From Streptomyces monashensis (GTDB taxonomy: Bacteria > Actinomycetota > Actinomycetes > Streptomycetales > Streptomycetaceae), in the NCBI RefSeq assembly GCF_001866665.1, contig NZ_MLYO01000024.1:124001-188000 (forward strand): a DNA stretch of 64,000 bases. Direction: 5' to 3'. Below are positions 34,432-42,575 of the stretch, piece by piece; positions within the stretch are counted from its first letter, which is position 1, and each line of letters opens with the position of its first letter. The notes beneath the pieces are model-generated. The model saw only the letters and a program-made list of their open reading frames with translations. It made no database searches and was not told the origin of the DNA. A program made the translations under genes and the position numbers.

Positions 34432-35088
34432 TCAGCCGGCCTTTCCCACCAGCACGAACGCCCGCGCCCGGCGCTCCTGCCCGGACGGTTCCCGCCGTAC
34501 CGTCGCGACCGGCTCCAGCCCGGCCGTCGTCAGCAGCGCGGCGACCTGCTCCGGCGTACGCCAGTAGTAGTCGAGGTCGATCTCGTGGCCGAAGCGCTCC
34601 GGGAGGTGGAGACGGCCGGGCTCGTGGCCGGTCTGGAAGGCGAGCAGGGCGTGGCCGCCGGGGCGCAGGGTGCGGTGGAATTCGGCGAAGGCGGCCGGCA
34701 GGTGCTCGTCGGGGACGTGGATCGTGGAGTAGAGGGCGAGGATGCCGCCCAGGGTGGCGTCCGGGAGGTCCAGGGCGGTCATCGAACCCACATGGAAGCG
34801 CAGGCCGGGGTGGGTTTCGCGGGCCAGGGCCACCATGGCGGGGGAGAGGTCCACGCCGAAGACCGGGACCCCGAGGGTGTGCAGCAGCGCGGTGACCCCG
34901 CCGGGGCCGCTGCCCAGGTCCGCGACCGGGTCCGGGCCGTTCGCCGTGACCAGTTCGGCGAAGGCCGTGAGCAGGGTGCGGTCCAGGGGGTGCGTGAGCC
35001 CGGTCGGGTACCGGGCCGCGTAGTCCTTGGCGATCGCGTCGTACGAGGTCCGGGTGGGATGGAGGAACGTCTCCGCCGCGTCGGTCAC
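34432..35088 (-). CDS. Class I SAM-dependent methyltransferase
   Basis: A 218-aa protein with motif I VADLGSGPGGVTALL (57-71), the acidic loop FGVDLSPAMVALAR and DATLGGILALYSTIH as motif IV. It belongs to the Methyltransf_25/11 type; the substrate (small molecule) is unknown. It appears monocistronic. Confidence 0.88.
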   Translation of the reverse strand: MTDAAETFLHPTRTSYDAIAKDYAARYPTGLTHPLDRTLLTAFAELVTANGPDPVADLGSGPGGVTALLHTLGVPVFGVDLSPAMVALARETHPGLRFHVGSMTALDLPDATLGGILALYSTIHVPDEHLPAAFAEFHRTLRPGGHALLAFQTGHEPGRLHLPERFGHEIDLDYYWRTPEQVAALLTTAGLEPVATVRREPSGQERRARAFVLVGKAG

Positions 35089-35294
35089 GTGTCCGGACCC
35101 TATCGGGTGGCGGCGCTGCTCCGGTCCGGCTCCTGGACAGGCCGAGCAGGACTGTAGTGAGGCATGGTATCCGTGGAAGGAGAAACAGTGGTTTTACCCG
35201 TCAGAGTCCGCCGCCATGCGTCCGCTGGTCAGATTTTCTCCCCTAACGGGCTGAACTTTTGTTGATCGAGGGGCAGTTGACCGCCCGGGCGTCC

Positions 35295-35300
35295 TACCCT
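35295..35300 (+). promoter_or_regulatory. -10 element of predicted leaderless amidohydrolase transcript
   Basis: TACCCT fits TAnnnT and ends 7 nt before the GTG at 35308. A TTGACC at 35277 is too close (12-bp spacer) to be its -35. Confidence 0.4.
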
Positions 35301-35307
35301 TCAGAGG

Positions 35308-36555
35308 GTGAAGCAATTGATGTCCCTAGAGTCCGAGGCCGGCCTCGCGGGGGATGTGCTCCCCGGCGCGCTGAGCGAAGCCCTGCACGCCGAACTCGTC
35401 GCCTTCCGCCGCGACTTGCACATGCATCCCGAGCTGGGCAACCAGGAGTTCCGTACGACAGCCGCGATCAAGGAGCGGCTGGAGCAGGCGGGGCTGAAGC
35501 CCCGCGTGCTCAGCAAGGGAACGGGACTCGTGTGCGACATCGGGCTCACCGAGGGGGAGCGGACGGCCGTACCGCTGCTCGCCCTGCGCGCGGACATCGA
35601 CGCCCTGCCCATCCCGGACACGAAGGCCGACTGCCCCTACCGCTCCACGGTGCCCGACCGGGCGCACGCCTGTGGACACGACGTGCACACGACCGTCGTG
35701 CTCGGGACCGGGCTCGTCCTCGCCGAACTGCACGGCAAGGGCCTGCTGCCCCGGCCCGTGCGGCTGATCTTCCAGGCCGCCGAGGAGGTGATGCCGGGCG
35801 GCGCCATGGACGCGATCGAGGACGGTGTGCTGGCGGGCGTGAGCCGGATCCTCGCCGTGCACTGCGACCCGCGCGTCGACGCCGGGCGGGTCGGGCTGCG
35901 GCACGGGCCGATCACCAGCGCGTGCGACCGGGTGGAGATCGCGCTCGACGGCCCCGGCGGGCACACCGCCCGGCCGCATCTGACCACCGACCTCGTCACC
36001 GCCGCCGCCCGCGTCGCCGTCGACGTGCCCGCGCTGGTCGCCCGCCGGGTCGACACCCGGGTCGGGCTGGCGCTGACCTGGGGCCGGATCGAGTCGGGAC
36101 ACGCGCCGAACGTCATCCCGCAGCACGCCGAGCTGTCCGGCACCGTGCGCTGCCTGGACCTGGAGGCCTGGCGGGAGGCGCCCGACATCATCCACGCGGC
36201 CATCGACGAGGTCGCGACCATGCACCGGGCCAAGTCCGAGATCACCTACGTGCGCGGGGTGCCGCCGGTCGTCAACGACAAGGAGTCCGCGGAGCTGCTG
36301 CGCCGGGCGATGTCCGCGCGCCGGGGCCGGGAGTCCGTGGAGTCCACCGAGCAGAGCCTCGGCGGCGAGGACTTCTCCTGGTACCTGGAGCACGTCCCGG
36401 GCGCCATGGCCCGGCTCGGCGTCCGGCGCCCCGGCGAGCGCACGGTCCGCGACCTGCACCAGGGCGATTTCGACGCCGACGAGCACGCGATCACGGTCGG
36501 CGTGGAGATGTTCACCGCCGCCGCCTTCCTGGACGCGAACGGCACCGAGGTCTGA
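35308..36555 (+). CDS. M20 family amidohydrolase/aminoacylase
   Basis: A 415-aa zinc peptidase-like enzyme. Metal and active-site motifs: RRDLHMHPELGNQEFRTT, ACGHDVHTTVVLG, FQAAEEVMPGG and GGEDFSWYLEH; the dimerisation domain sits between. Family members hydrolyse N-acyl amino acids, IAA-amino acids or hippurate-like amides. GTG 35308 fits a leaderless transcript; ATG 35320 is an alternative start. A terminator follows directly. Confidence 0.88.
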   Translation: MKQLMSLESEAGLAGDVLPGALSEALHAELVAFRRDLHMHPELGNQEFRTTAAIKERLEQAGLKPRVLSKGTGLVCDIGLTEGERTAVPLLALRADIDALPIPDTKADCPYRSTVPDRAHACGHDVHTTVVLGTGLVLAELHGKGLLPRPVRLIFQAAEEVMPGGAMDAIEDGVLAGVSRILAVHCDPRVDAGRVGLRHGPITSACDRVEIALDGPGGHTARPHLTTDLVTAAARVAVDVPALVARRVDTRVGLALTWGRIESGHAPNVIPQHAELSGTVRCLDLEAWREAPDIIHAAIDEVATMHRAKSEITYVRGVPPVVNDKESAELLRRAMSARRGRESVESTEQSLGGEDFSWYLEHVPGAMARLGVRRPGERTVRDLHQGDFDADEHAITVGVEMFTAAAFLDANGTEV

Positions 36556-36576
36556 GCCAGGGCAGGAGGAATGAGG

Positions 36577-36605
36577 AAGAAGGGGCCTCTTCGGGGCTCC
36601 TTCTT
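36577..36605 (+). terminator. Terminator after M20 amidohydrolase
   Basis: AAGAAGGGGCC pairs with GGCTCCTTCTT (11 bp, one G:U) around a 7-nt loop, ending in CTTCTTAC. Confidence 0.7.
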
Positions 36606-36758
36606 ACGTGTTCTTACTTATTCGACCGACCGGCGCAACATCTCCGTAAGCCATTCGTGCACGCACCGCGACACCTCCGATCAAGGGCGAAGAGGGTGAG
36701 TTCAGACGCTGTTTGCCTCGAATCGATAACGGCTTCGAGAGGGGGTTTTTTGCGACAT

Positions 36759-36774
36759 CTACGCGCGTTACGAT
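36759..36774 (+). promoter_or_regulatory. Nucleoside-regulon operator and -10 box of bmpA
   Basis: CTACGCGCGTTA (36759-36770) keeps the ACGCGCGT core and left half of the palindrome found before the ABC operon, add and deoC. TACGAT (36769-36774) directly follows and fits the -10 consensus, so a bound repressor would block the promoter. Confidence 0.65.
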
Positions 36775-36808
36775 GCCGCGAAGCCGACGCCGACGGGGCG
36801 TCCCGGCT

Positions 36809-36851
36809 GGAGCACCGGCAAGGTGCTCCCATCAAGCGCCGACACGGCGCT
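36809..36851 (+). promoter_or_regulatory. Two tandem hairpins in the bmpA leader
   Basis: GGAGCACC-GGCAA-GGTGCTCC (36809-36829) and AGCGCCG-ACA-CGGCGCT (36835-36851) are perfect stems 5 nt apart, 11 nt before the SD. They may stabilise the mRNA of this abundant lipoprotein or have a regulatory role. They do not look like a known purine riboswitch. Confidence 0.5.
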
Positions 36852-36874
36852 CAGGTCAGGTGAAGGAGCCTCCC

Positions 36875-37933
36875 GTGCGCCGGGTAGCCAAGCTTTCCGC
36901 TGCGTGTCTCGCGACCGCGGCACTCGCCGTGACTGCCACCGCGTGTGGCAGCACCTCCTCCGACAACAACGCCAGCTCCTCCTCCTCGGGCGGTGCCAAG
37001 GGCGGTATCAAGATCGGTCTCGCCTACGACGTCGGCGGCCGTGGCGACCGTTCCTTCAACGACTCCGCCGCGCGCGGTGCCGACAAGGCCGAGAAGGAGT
37101 TCGGCGGTTCCATCAAGGAACTGACCGCGAAGACCTCGGACACCGAGGCCGACCGCGAGCAGCGCCTGCAGGACCTGGCGGACGCGGGCTACAACCCGAT
37201 CGTCGCCGTCGGCTTCTCCTACGCCTCCGCCGTGACCAAGATCGCCCCTAAGTACCCGAAGACCAACTTCGGCATCGTCGACTCGGTCGTGACCGGCACG
37301 AACGTCAACAGCATCACGTTCACCGAGGAGCAGGGCTCCTACCTGGCCGGTGTCGCCGCCGCGCTGAAGACCAAGAAGGACCACGTCGGCTTTGTCGGCG
37401 GTGTCGACAACCCGCTGATCAAGAAGTTCGAGGCGGGCTACACCCAGGGCGTGCACGACACCAACCCGAAGGTGAAGGTCGACGTCCAGTACCTGTCCCA
37501 CGGCCAGGACTACTCCGGCTTCTCCAGCCCCGACAAGGGCCAGCAGGCCGCGCAGGGCATGCTCGACAACGGCGCCGACGTCATCTACACGGCCGCCGGC
37601 TCCTCCGGCAACGGCGCGATCGAGGCCGTCCACGGCGCCAAGGGTGCCTGGGCCATCGGTGTGGACTCCGACCAGTACAACATCCCGGGTCTGGCCCAGT
37701 ACAAGAGCGCGATCCTGACCTCGATGGTCAAGAACGTCGACGTCGGTGTCTACGACTTCATCAAGTCCGTCAAGGACGGCAAGCCGCTGACCGGCAACAA
37801 CGTCTACTCGCTGGCCAAGGGCGGCGTCTCGCTCGCCACGAGCGGCGGTTTCATCAGCGACATCCAGCCCAAGCTGGACGCCGCGAAGCAGAAGATCATC
37901 GCCGGTCAGATCAAGGTCAAGACCACCCCGTGA
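36875..37933 (+). CDS. BMP family nucleoside-binding lipoprotein
   Basis: A 352-aa ABC transporter solute-binding protein of the basic membrane protein/PnrA family. Lipoprotein signal with the lipobox TATAC-G (cleavage before Cys24), then a Ser/Asn-rich linker. Family motifs: KIGLAYDVGGRGDRSFNDSA, EADREQRLQDLADAGYNPIVAVGFSYA, TFTEEQGSYLAGVAAAL, and GFVGGVDNPLI. PnrA-type proteins bind purine or pyrimidine nucleosides outside the cell. The downstream ATPase, two permeases, cdd and deoA support nucleoside uptake. GTG 36875 has SD GAAGGAG. Confidence 0.92.
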   Translation: MRRVAKLSAACLATAALAVTATACGSTSSDNNASSSSSGGAKGGIKIGLAYDVGGRGDRSFNDSAARGADKAEKEFGGSIKELTAKTSDTEADREQRLQDLADAGYNPIVAVGFSYASAVTKIAPKYPKTNFGIVDSVVTGTNVNSITFTEEQGSYLAGVAAALKTKKDHVGFVGGVDNPLIKKFEAGYTQGVHDTNPKVKVDVQYLSHGQDYSGFSSPDKGQQAAQGMLDNGADVIYTAAGSSGNGAIEAVHGAKGAWAIGVDSDQYNIPGLAQYKSAILTSMVKNVDVGVYDFIKSVKDGKPLTGNNVYSLAKGGVSLATSGGFISDIQPKLDAAKQKIIAGQIKVKTTP

Positions 37934-37985
37934 CCTGACGGATCCGGCCGGTTCCCACTGAGGATCCGGCCGGATCGCCGGACTC

Positions 37986-38028
37986 GGCTCGGTGAGGGAG
38001 TGTCGTCCCCACGACCCCTCGCCGAGCC
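37986..38028 (+). terminator. Hairpin between bmpA and the ABC ATPase gene
   Basis: GGCTCGGTGAGGG (37986-37998) pairs with CCCTCGCCGAGCC (38016-38028), one wobble pair. Upstream are two direct copies of GGATCCGGCCGG (37939-37975). It probably ends most bmpA transcripts, so the binding protein is made in excess of the transporter. Confidence 0.65.
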
Positions 38029-38045
38029 ATAACAATGTGTCAACT

Positions 38046-38060
38046 CTACGCGTGTAGCGT
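38046..38060 (+). promoter_or_regulatory. Nucleoside-regulon operator and -10 of the ABC/cdd/deoA operon
   Basis: CTACGCGTGTAG (38046-38057) is the shared palindrome with one mismatch; its right end overlaps TAGCGT (38055-38060), a good -10 box. Confidence 0.65.
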
Positions 38061-38131
38061 CGAGTTGCCGCGCTAGCGTCGCCGACGCCTGCCCTCCCCT
38101 ACGCAGCCCCTTTCCCCGAGGAGAGTGCGCC

Positions 38132-39691
38132 ATCAACGCGTCCAGCCCTCCCGCTGCCGTCGAACTGCGCGGCATCACCAAGCGTTTCCCCGGCGTCGTC
38201 GCCAACAAGGACATCGACATCACCGTCCGCACGGGCACCGTCCATGCCCTGTGCGGTGAGAACGGCGCCGGCAAGTCCACCCTGATGAAGATCCTCTACG
38301 GCATGCAGCAGCCGGACGAGGGCACCATCACGGTCAACGGGGAGCAGGTCGTCCTGCACAACCCCGGCGACGCCATCGCCCGCGGCATCGGCATGGTGCA
38401 CCAGCACTTCATGCTCGCCGACAACCTCACCGTGCTGGAGAACGTCGCCCTCGGCGCGGAGAAGCTGTACGGCATCGGCGGCAGGGCCCGCGCCAAGATC
38501 AAGGAGATCTCCGACGCGTACGGCCTGAACGTCCGTCCGGACGTCCTCGTCGAGGAGCTCGGCGTCGCCGACCGCCAGCGCGTGGAGATCCTCAAGGTCC
38601 TCTACCGCGGCGCCAAGACCCTCATCCTCGACGAGCCCACCGCCGTCCTCGTGCCGCAGGAGGTCGACGCGCTCTTCGACAACCTGCGCGAGCTCAAGGC
38701 CGAGGGCCTCACCGTCATCTTCATCTCCCACAAGCTGGGCGAGGTGCTCTCCGTCGCCGACGAGATCACCGTCATCCGGCGCGGTACGACGGTCGGCACG
38801 GCCGAGCCGTCCAGGACCACCCCCAAGCAGCTCGCCGAGCTGATGGTCGGCAGCGAGCTGCCCACCCCGGAGACCACGGAGTCCACCGTCACGGACGTCC
38901 CGATGCTCACCGTCGACGGCCTGCACCTGGCGCAGACCGACCTCGACGGCATCGAGCGCATCGTCCTCGACCAGGTCTCCTTCACCATCCACAAGGGCGA
39001 GGTCCTCGGCATCGCCGGTGTGGAGGGCAACGGCCAGTCCGAGCTGGTCGAGGCGATCATGGGCATGCGCGACCCCGACGCGGGCGTGGTCACCCTCGAC
39101 GACGCCGACATCTCGCACGCCCCCACCCGCCGCCGCCGCGAGGCCGGCATCGGCTACATCCCCGAGGACCGCCACCGCCACGGCCTGCTCCTGGAAGCAC
39201 CGCTCTGGGAGAACCGCATCCTCGGCCACGTCACCGAGAAGCCCAACTCCAAGGGCGGACTCATCGACATCAAGGCCGCCCGCGCCGACACCCAGCGGAT
39301 CGTGGAGTCGTACGACGTCCGCACCCCCGGTATCGACGTCACCGCGGCCTCGCTGTCCGGCGGAAACCAGCAGAAGCTGATCGTCGGCCGCGAGATGAGC
39401 CACGACCCCAAGCTGCTCATCGCCGCCCACCCCACCCGCGGTGTGGACGTCGGCGCCCAGGCCGCCATCTGGGACTACATCCGCGAGGCCCGCCGCGAGG
39501 GCCTGGCCGTGCTGCTGATCTCCGCGGACCTGGACGAGCTGATCGGGCTCTCCGACACCCTGCGGGTGATGTACCGCGGCCGCCTGGTCGCCGACGCCGA
39601 CCCCGCCACGATCACCCCCGAGGAGCTGGGCTCCGCCATGACGGGTGCGGCCTCCGGCCACCTGGAGCACACAGAGGACGACGAGCGATGA
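38132..39691 (+). CDS. Nucleoside ABC transporter ATP-binding protein (apparent ATC start)
   Basis: About 519 aa with two tandem nucleotide-binding domains. NBD1: Walker A GENGAGKST, Walker B TLILDEPTAV. NBD2: degenerate Walker A GVEGNGQSE and signature LSGGNQQK, as in BMP-linked and sugar-type ATPases. The frame has a stop at 38030 and no ATG, GTG or TTG until the ATG at 38285, which lies inside NBD1 after Walker A. The only sensible start is ATC 38132 (INASSPPAAVELRGITKRF), with an ideal SD GAGGAG 8 nt before it. The stop overlaps the next gene as ATGA. Energises nucleoside import. Confidence 0.9.
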   Translation: MNASSPPAAVELRGITKRFPGVVANKDIDITVRTGTVHALCGENGAGKSTLMKILYGMQQPDEGTITVNGEQVVLHNPGDAIARGIGMVHQHFMLADNLTVLENVALGAEKLYGIGGRARAKIKEISDAYGLNVRPDVLVEELGVADRQRVEILKVLYRGAKTLILDEPTAVLVPQEVDALFDNLRELKAEGLTVIFISHKLGEVLSVADEITVIRRGTTVGTAEPSRTTPKQLAELMVGSELPTPETTESTVTDVPMLTVDGLHLAQTDLDGIERIVLDQVSFTIHKGEVLGIAGVEGNGQSELVEAIMGMRDPDAGVVTLDDADISHAPTRRRREAGIGYIPEDRHRHGLLLEAPLWENRILGHVTEKPNSKGGLIDIKAARADTQRIVESYDVRTPGIDVTAASLSGGNQQKLIVGREMSHDPKLLIAAHPTRGVDVGAQAAIWDYIREARREGLAVLLISADLDELIGLSDTLRVMYRGRLVADADPATITPEELGSAMTGAASGHLEHTEDDER

Positions 39692-40812
39692 ACAAGCTGA
39701 TCTCACGGATCGACAAGGAGCGGCTGCTCCTCGGCATCGCCGCGCCGCTGCTGGCGGTCGTCGCCGCGCTCGTCGTCACCGCCCTGGTGATCCTCTCGAC
39801 CGGCAAGAACCCCGGTCCCGCCTTCAACGACATGCTGACCTACGGCTTCGCCAGCGACAGCCAGGTCTACATCCTCAACAAGGCGACCACGTACTACCTC
39901 GCGGGCGTCTCGGTGGCCATCGGCTTCCGGATGAACCTGTTCAACATCGGTGTCGACGGCCAGTACCGGCTCGCCGCGTTCTTCGCCGCCGTCCTCGGTG
40001 GCGCGCTGACCGTGCCCGGCTGGCTGGCCATCCCGCTGATCCTGATCTGCGCCATGGCGACCGGCGCCCTGTGGGCGGCCATCGCCGGCATCCTCAAGGT
40101 GACCCGCGGCGTCAGCGAGGTCATCTCGACGATCATGCTGAACTCGATCGCCACCGCGATCATCGCCTACCTGCTCCAGCCCGGAAAGCTCGCCCAGCTC
40201 CAGCAGGGCAACACCGTCGTCGCCACCAAGCCGCTGCCGTCGGGCTCGCACTTCTTCAGCATCGACACCGGCCCGTCCGGCGAGCTGTGGGGCTTCATCT
40301 TCCTTGCCGCCGCTGTCGGCGTCGCGTACTGGTTCGTGCTCGGCCGTACCCGCTTCGGCTACGACCTGCGCACCGTCGGCCAGTCCGAGAGCGCGGCCGC
40401 CGCGAGCGGTGTGTCGGTGAAGAAGATGGTCGCCACCAGCATGGTCATCTCGGGTGCGGTGGCCGGTCTGATCGGCATGCCGACCCTGCTCAACGACAGC
40501 TACCAGTTCAGCAGCGACTTCCCGACGGGCATCGGCTTCACCGGCATCGCCATCGCGCTGCTCGGCCGCAACAACCCGATCGGTATCGCGCTCGGCGCCC
40601 TGCTGTGGGGCTTCCTGGAGCGCACCACCAACCACTTGGAGTTCCAGGGCTACGACAAGGAGATCCTCGGCGTCATCCAGGGCGTCATCGTCCTGTGCGT
40701 CGTGATCGCCTACGAGGTCGTACGCCGCTACGGCCTCAAACGCCAGCAGCAGAAGGTCGGCGCGGAACTCGCCGCTCAGGCCGCCGCGACGAAGAAGCAG
40801 GAGGTGGCGTGA
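39688..40812 (+). CDS. Nucleoside ABC transporter permease 1
   Basis: A 374-aa BPD_transp_2 type permease with 8-9 helices. Its start overlaps the ATPase stop by 4 bp and its stop overlaps the next start (TGATG), so the three are translated as a coupled set. Motifs AGVSVAIGFRMNLFNIGVDGQ, RGVSEVISTIMLNSIA and GFTGIAIALLGRNNPIG are typical of the NupP/RbsC-like family. Confidence 0.93.
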   Translation: MNKLISRIDKERLLLGIAAPLLAVVAALVVTALVILSTGKNPGPAFNDMLTYGFASDSQVYILNKATTYYLAGVSVAIGFRMNLFNIGVDGQYRLAAFFAAVLGGALTVPGWLAIPLILICAMATGALWAAIAGILKVTRGVSEVISTIMLNSIATAIIAYLLQPGKLAQLQQGNTVVATKPLPSGSHFFSIDTGPSGELWGFIFLAAAVGVAYWFVLGRTRFGYDLRTVGQSESAAAASGVSVKKMVATSMVISGAVAGLIGMPTLLNDSYQFSSDFPTGIGFTGIAIALLGRNNPIGIALGALLWGFLERTTNHLEFQGYDKEILGVIQGVIVLCVVIAYEVVRRYGLKRQQQKVGAELAAQAAATKKQEVA

Positions 40813-42098
40813 TGACTGCCACGATGACCGACACGCCGCCGCCGGCGGCGCCCAAGGCGGCGGGTGCGCCGCAGCGCTCGGGCCGCTCCTGGGGCCAGAT
40901 CCTCCTGCTCGTCGCGGGTGCGCTGCTCCTCCTCGCCGCGGTCCGGGTGATCACCGGCTCACAGGACCTCGACTCCGCCGGGCAGGTCAGCGCCGCCCTC
41001 GGCCTCGCCGTGCCGATCGGCCTCGCCGGTCTGGCCGGTCTGTGGTCCGAGCGGGCCGGTGTGGTCAACATCGGCCTCGAAGGCATGATGATCCTCGGCA
41101 CCTTCGGGGCCGGCTGGATCGGCTGGCAGACCAACCCCTGGCTCGGCCTGCTGATGGGCATCGCCTTCGGTGTCCTCGGCGGCCTGCTGCACGCCGTCGC
41201 CACCGTCACCTTCGGCGTCGACCACATCGTCTCCGGTGTCGCGATCAACCTGCTCGCGCTCGGCGCCACCCAGTACCTCGCCAAGCTGTTCTTCGCCGGC
41301 GGCGCGGCGGCCAACGCGGGCGGCAACCCCAAGCAGTCCCCGCCGGTGGCCGCGCTGCCCGACGTCACCGTGCCCGGCCTCTCCGACAGCCTGCAGTCGC
41401 TGGAGAACCACCACTGGTTCCTGATCTCCGACCTCGCCGGCATCCTCGGCGGGCTGGTCACTCACCTGTCCGTCGTCACGGTCCTGGCCGCGCTGCTGTT
41501 CGCCGGCACCTGGTGGCTGCTGTGGCGCACCCCGTTCGGCCTGCGGCTGCGCTCCTGCGGTGAGAACCCGACCGCCGCGGAGTCGCTCGGCGTCAACGTG
41601 TACTCGTACAAGTACGCGGCCGTCGCCGTCTCCGGCGGCCTCGCCGGCCTCGGCGGCGCCTTCCTCGCCCTGGTCACCTCGCACACCTACCTCGAGGGCC
41701 AGACCGGCGGCCGCGGCTACATCGGCCTCGCGGCGATGATCTTCGGCAACTGGCGTCCGGGCGGCCTGGCGATGGGCGCCGGCCTGTTCGGCTACTCCGA
41801 CGCGCTCCAGCTGCGCAACGGCGGTACGACCGTCCACGCGCTGCTGCTCCTGCTGGTGGTCCTGCTCGTGGCCCTGGCCGCCTGGAAGCTGTACCGCAAG
41901 GCGATGCTCCAGGGCGTGATCAGCCTCGCCGTGGCCGCGGTGATCCTGGTCTGGTACCTGCTCACCGACACGGTCCCGAGCGACTTCGTGGGCGCCACCC
42001 CGTACGTCGTCACGCTGCTGGTGCTGTCCCTGTCGGCACAGCGCCTGCGGATGCCGAAGGCGGACGGCATGCGCTACCGGAAGGGCCAGGGCAAGTGA
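40812..42098 (+). CDS. Nucleoside ABC transporter permease 2
   Basis: A 428-aa permease of the same superfamily (NupQ-like), with LWSERAGVVNIGLEGMMILG, FGVDHIVSGVAINLLALG and GRGYIGLAAMIFGNWRPGG. Heterodimer partner of the preceding permease. The N-terminal 25 residues are polar and Pro/Ala-rich. The C-terminal region has extra hydrophobic segments (LLLLLVVLLVALAAW, AVAAVILVWYLLTD). The cdd start overlaps its stop by 4 bp. Confidence 0.93.
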   Translation: MTATMTDTPPPAAPKAAGAPQRSGRSWGQILLLVAGALLLLAAVRVITGSQDLDSAGQVSAALGLAVPIGLAGLAGLWSERAGVVNIGLEGMMILGTFGAGWIGWQTNPWLGLLMGIAFGVLGGLLHAVATVTFGVDHIVSGVAINLLALGATQYLAKLFFAGGAAANAGGNPKQSPPVAALPDVTVPGLSDSLQSLENHHWFLISDLAGILGGLVTHLSVVTVLAALLFAGTWWLLWRTPFGLRLRSCGENPTAAESLGVNVYSYKYAAVAVSGGLAGLGGAFLALVTSHTYLEGQTGGRGYIGLAAMIFGNWRPGGLAMGAGLFGYSDALQLRNGGTTVHALLLLLVVLLVALAAWKLYRKAMLQGVISLAVAAVILVWYLLTDTVPSDFVGATPYVVTLLVLSLSAQRLRMPKADGMRYRKGQGK

Positions 42099-42499
42099 CG
42101 GGCGCAGCCGCCGGGTTCGACTGGGAGGCGCTGCGGGCGGTGGCGCGCGAGGCGATGTCCCACGCGTACGCCCCCTACTCCGGCTACCCGGTCGGCGTGG
42201 CGGGCCGGGTCGACGACGGCCGCACGGTCACCGGCTGCAACGTGGAGAACGCCTCGTACGGGCTCAGCCTGTGCGCCGAGTGCGGTCTGGTCTCGGACCT
42301 CCAGCGCTCGGGCGGCGGCCGGCTGACGCACTTCACCTGCGTGGACGGCGAGGGGGCCCTGCTGGTCCCCTGCGGCCGCTGCCGCCAGCTCCTCTACGAG
42401 TTCGGCGGGCCGGACCTGCTCCTGGACACCCCGGAGGGCGTCCTGCCCCTCTCCGAGATGCTGCCCCAGGCCTTCGGCCCGGCCCATCTCACCAAGTAA
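42095..42499 (+). CDS. cdd: Cytidine deaminase
   Basis: A 134-aa homotetrameric-type enzyme. Zinc site: CAE in GLSLCAECGLV and PCGRC in LLVPCGRCRQLL. Substrate loop YAPYSGYPVGVAG. It deaminates cytidine and deoxycytidine to uridine/deoxyuridine. GTG 42095 overlaps the permease stop (GTGA), so it is coupled to nucleoside import. Confidence 0.95.
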   Translation: MTGAAAGFDWEALRAVAREAMSHAYAPYSGYPVGVAGRVDDGRTVTGCNVENASYGLSLCAECGLVSDLQRSGGGRLTHFTCVDGEGALLVPCGRCRQLLYEFGGPDLLLDTPEGVLPLSEMLPQAFGPAHLTK

Positions 42500-42509
42500 C
42501 TCCGGTGTA

Positions 42510-42544
42510 CGGCCCCCCTGATCCGCATCCGCGCAGGGGGGCCG
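42510..42544 (+). terminator. Hairpin between cdd and deoA
   Basis: CGGCCCCCCTG (42510-42520) pairs perfectly with CAGGGGGGCCG (42534-42544). It may attenuate transcription into deoA or protect the upstream mRNA. Confidence 0.6.
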
Positions 42545-42575
42545 CACACTTCGCACTTCTTCCGAAGGGAACGCC

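Larger units (their letters stand above)
36556..36874 (+). other. Intergenic region: terminator, bmpA promoter and structured leader
   Basis: 319 bp without a gene. It holds the amidohydrolase terminator (36577-36605), the bmpA operator and -10 box (36759-36774), then a leader of about 95 nt with two perfect hairpins (36809-36829 and 36835-36851) and the SD GAAGGAG (36862-36868). Confidence 0.7.
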
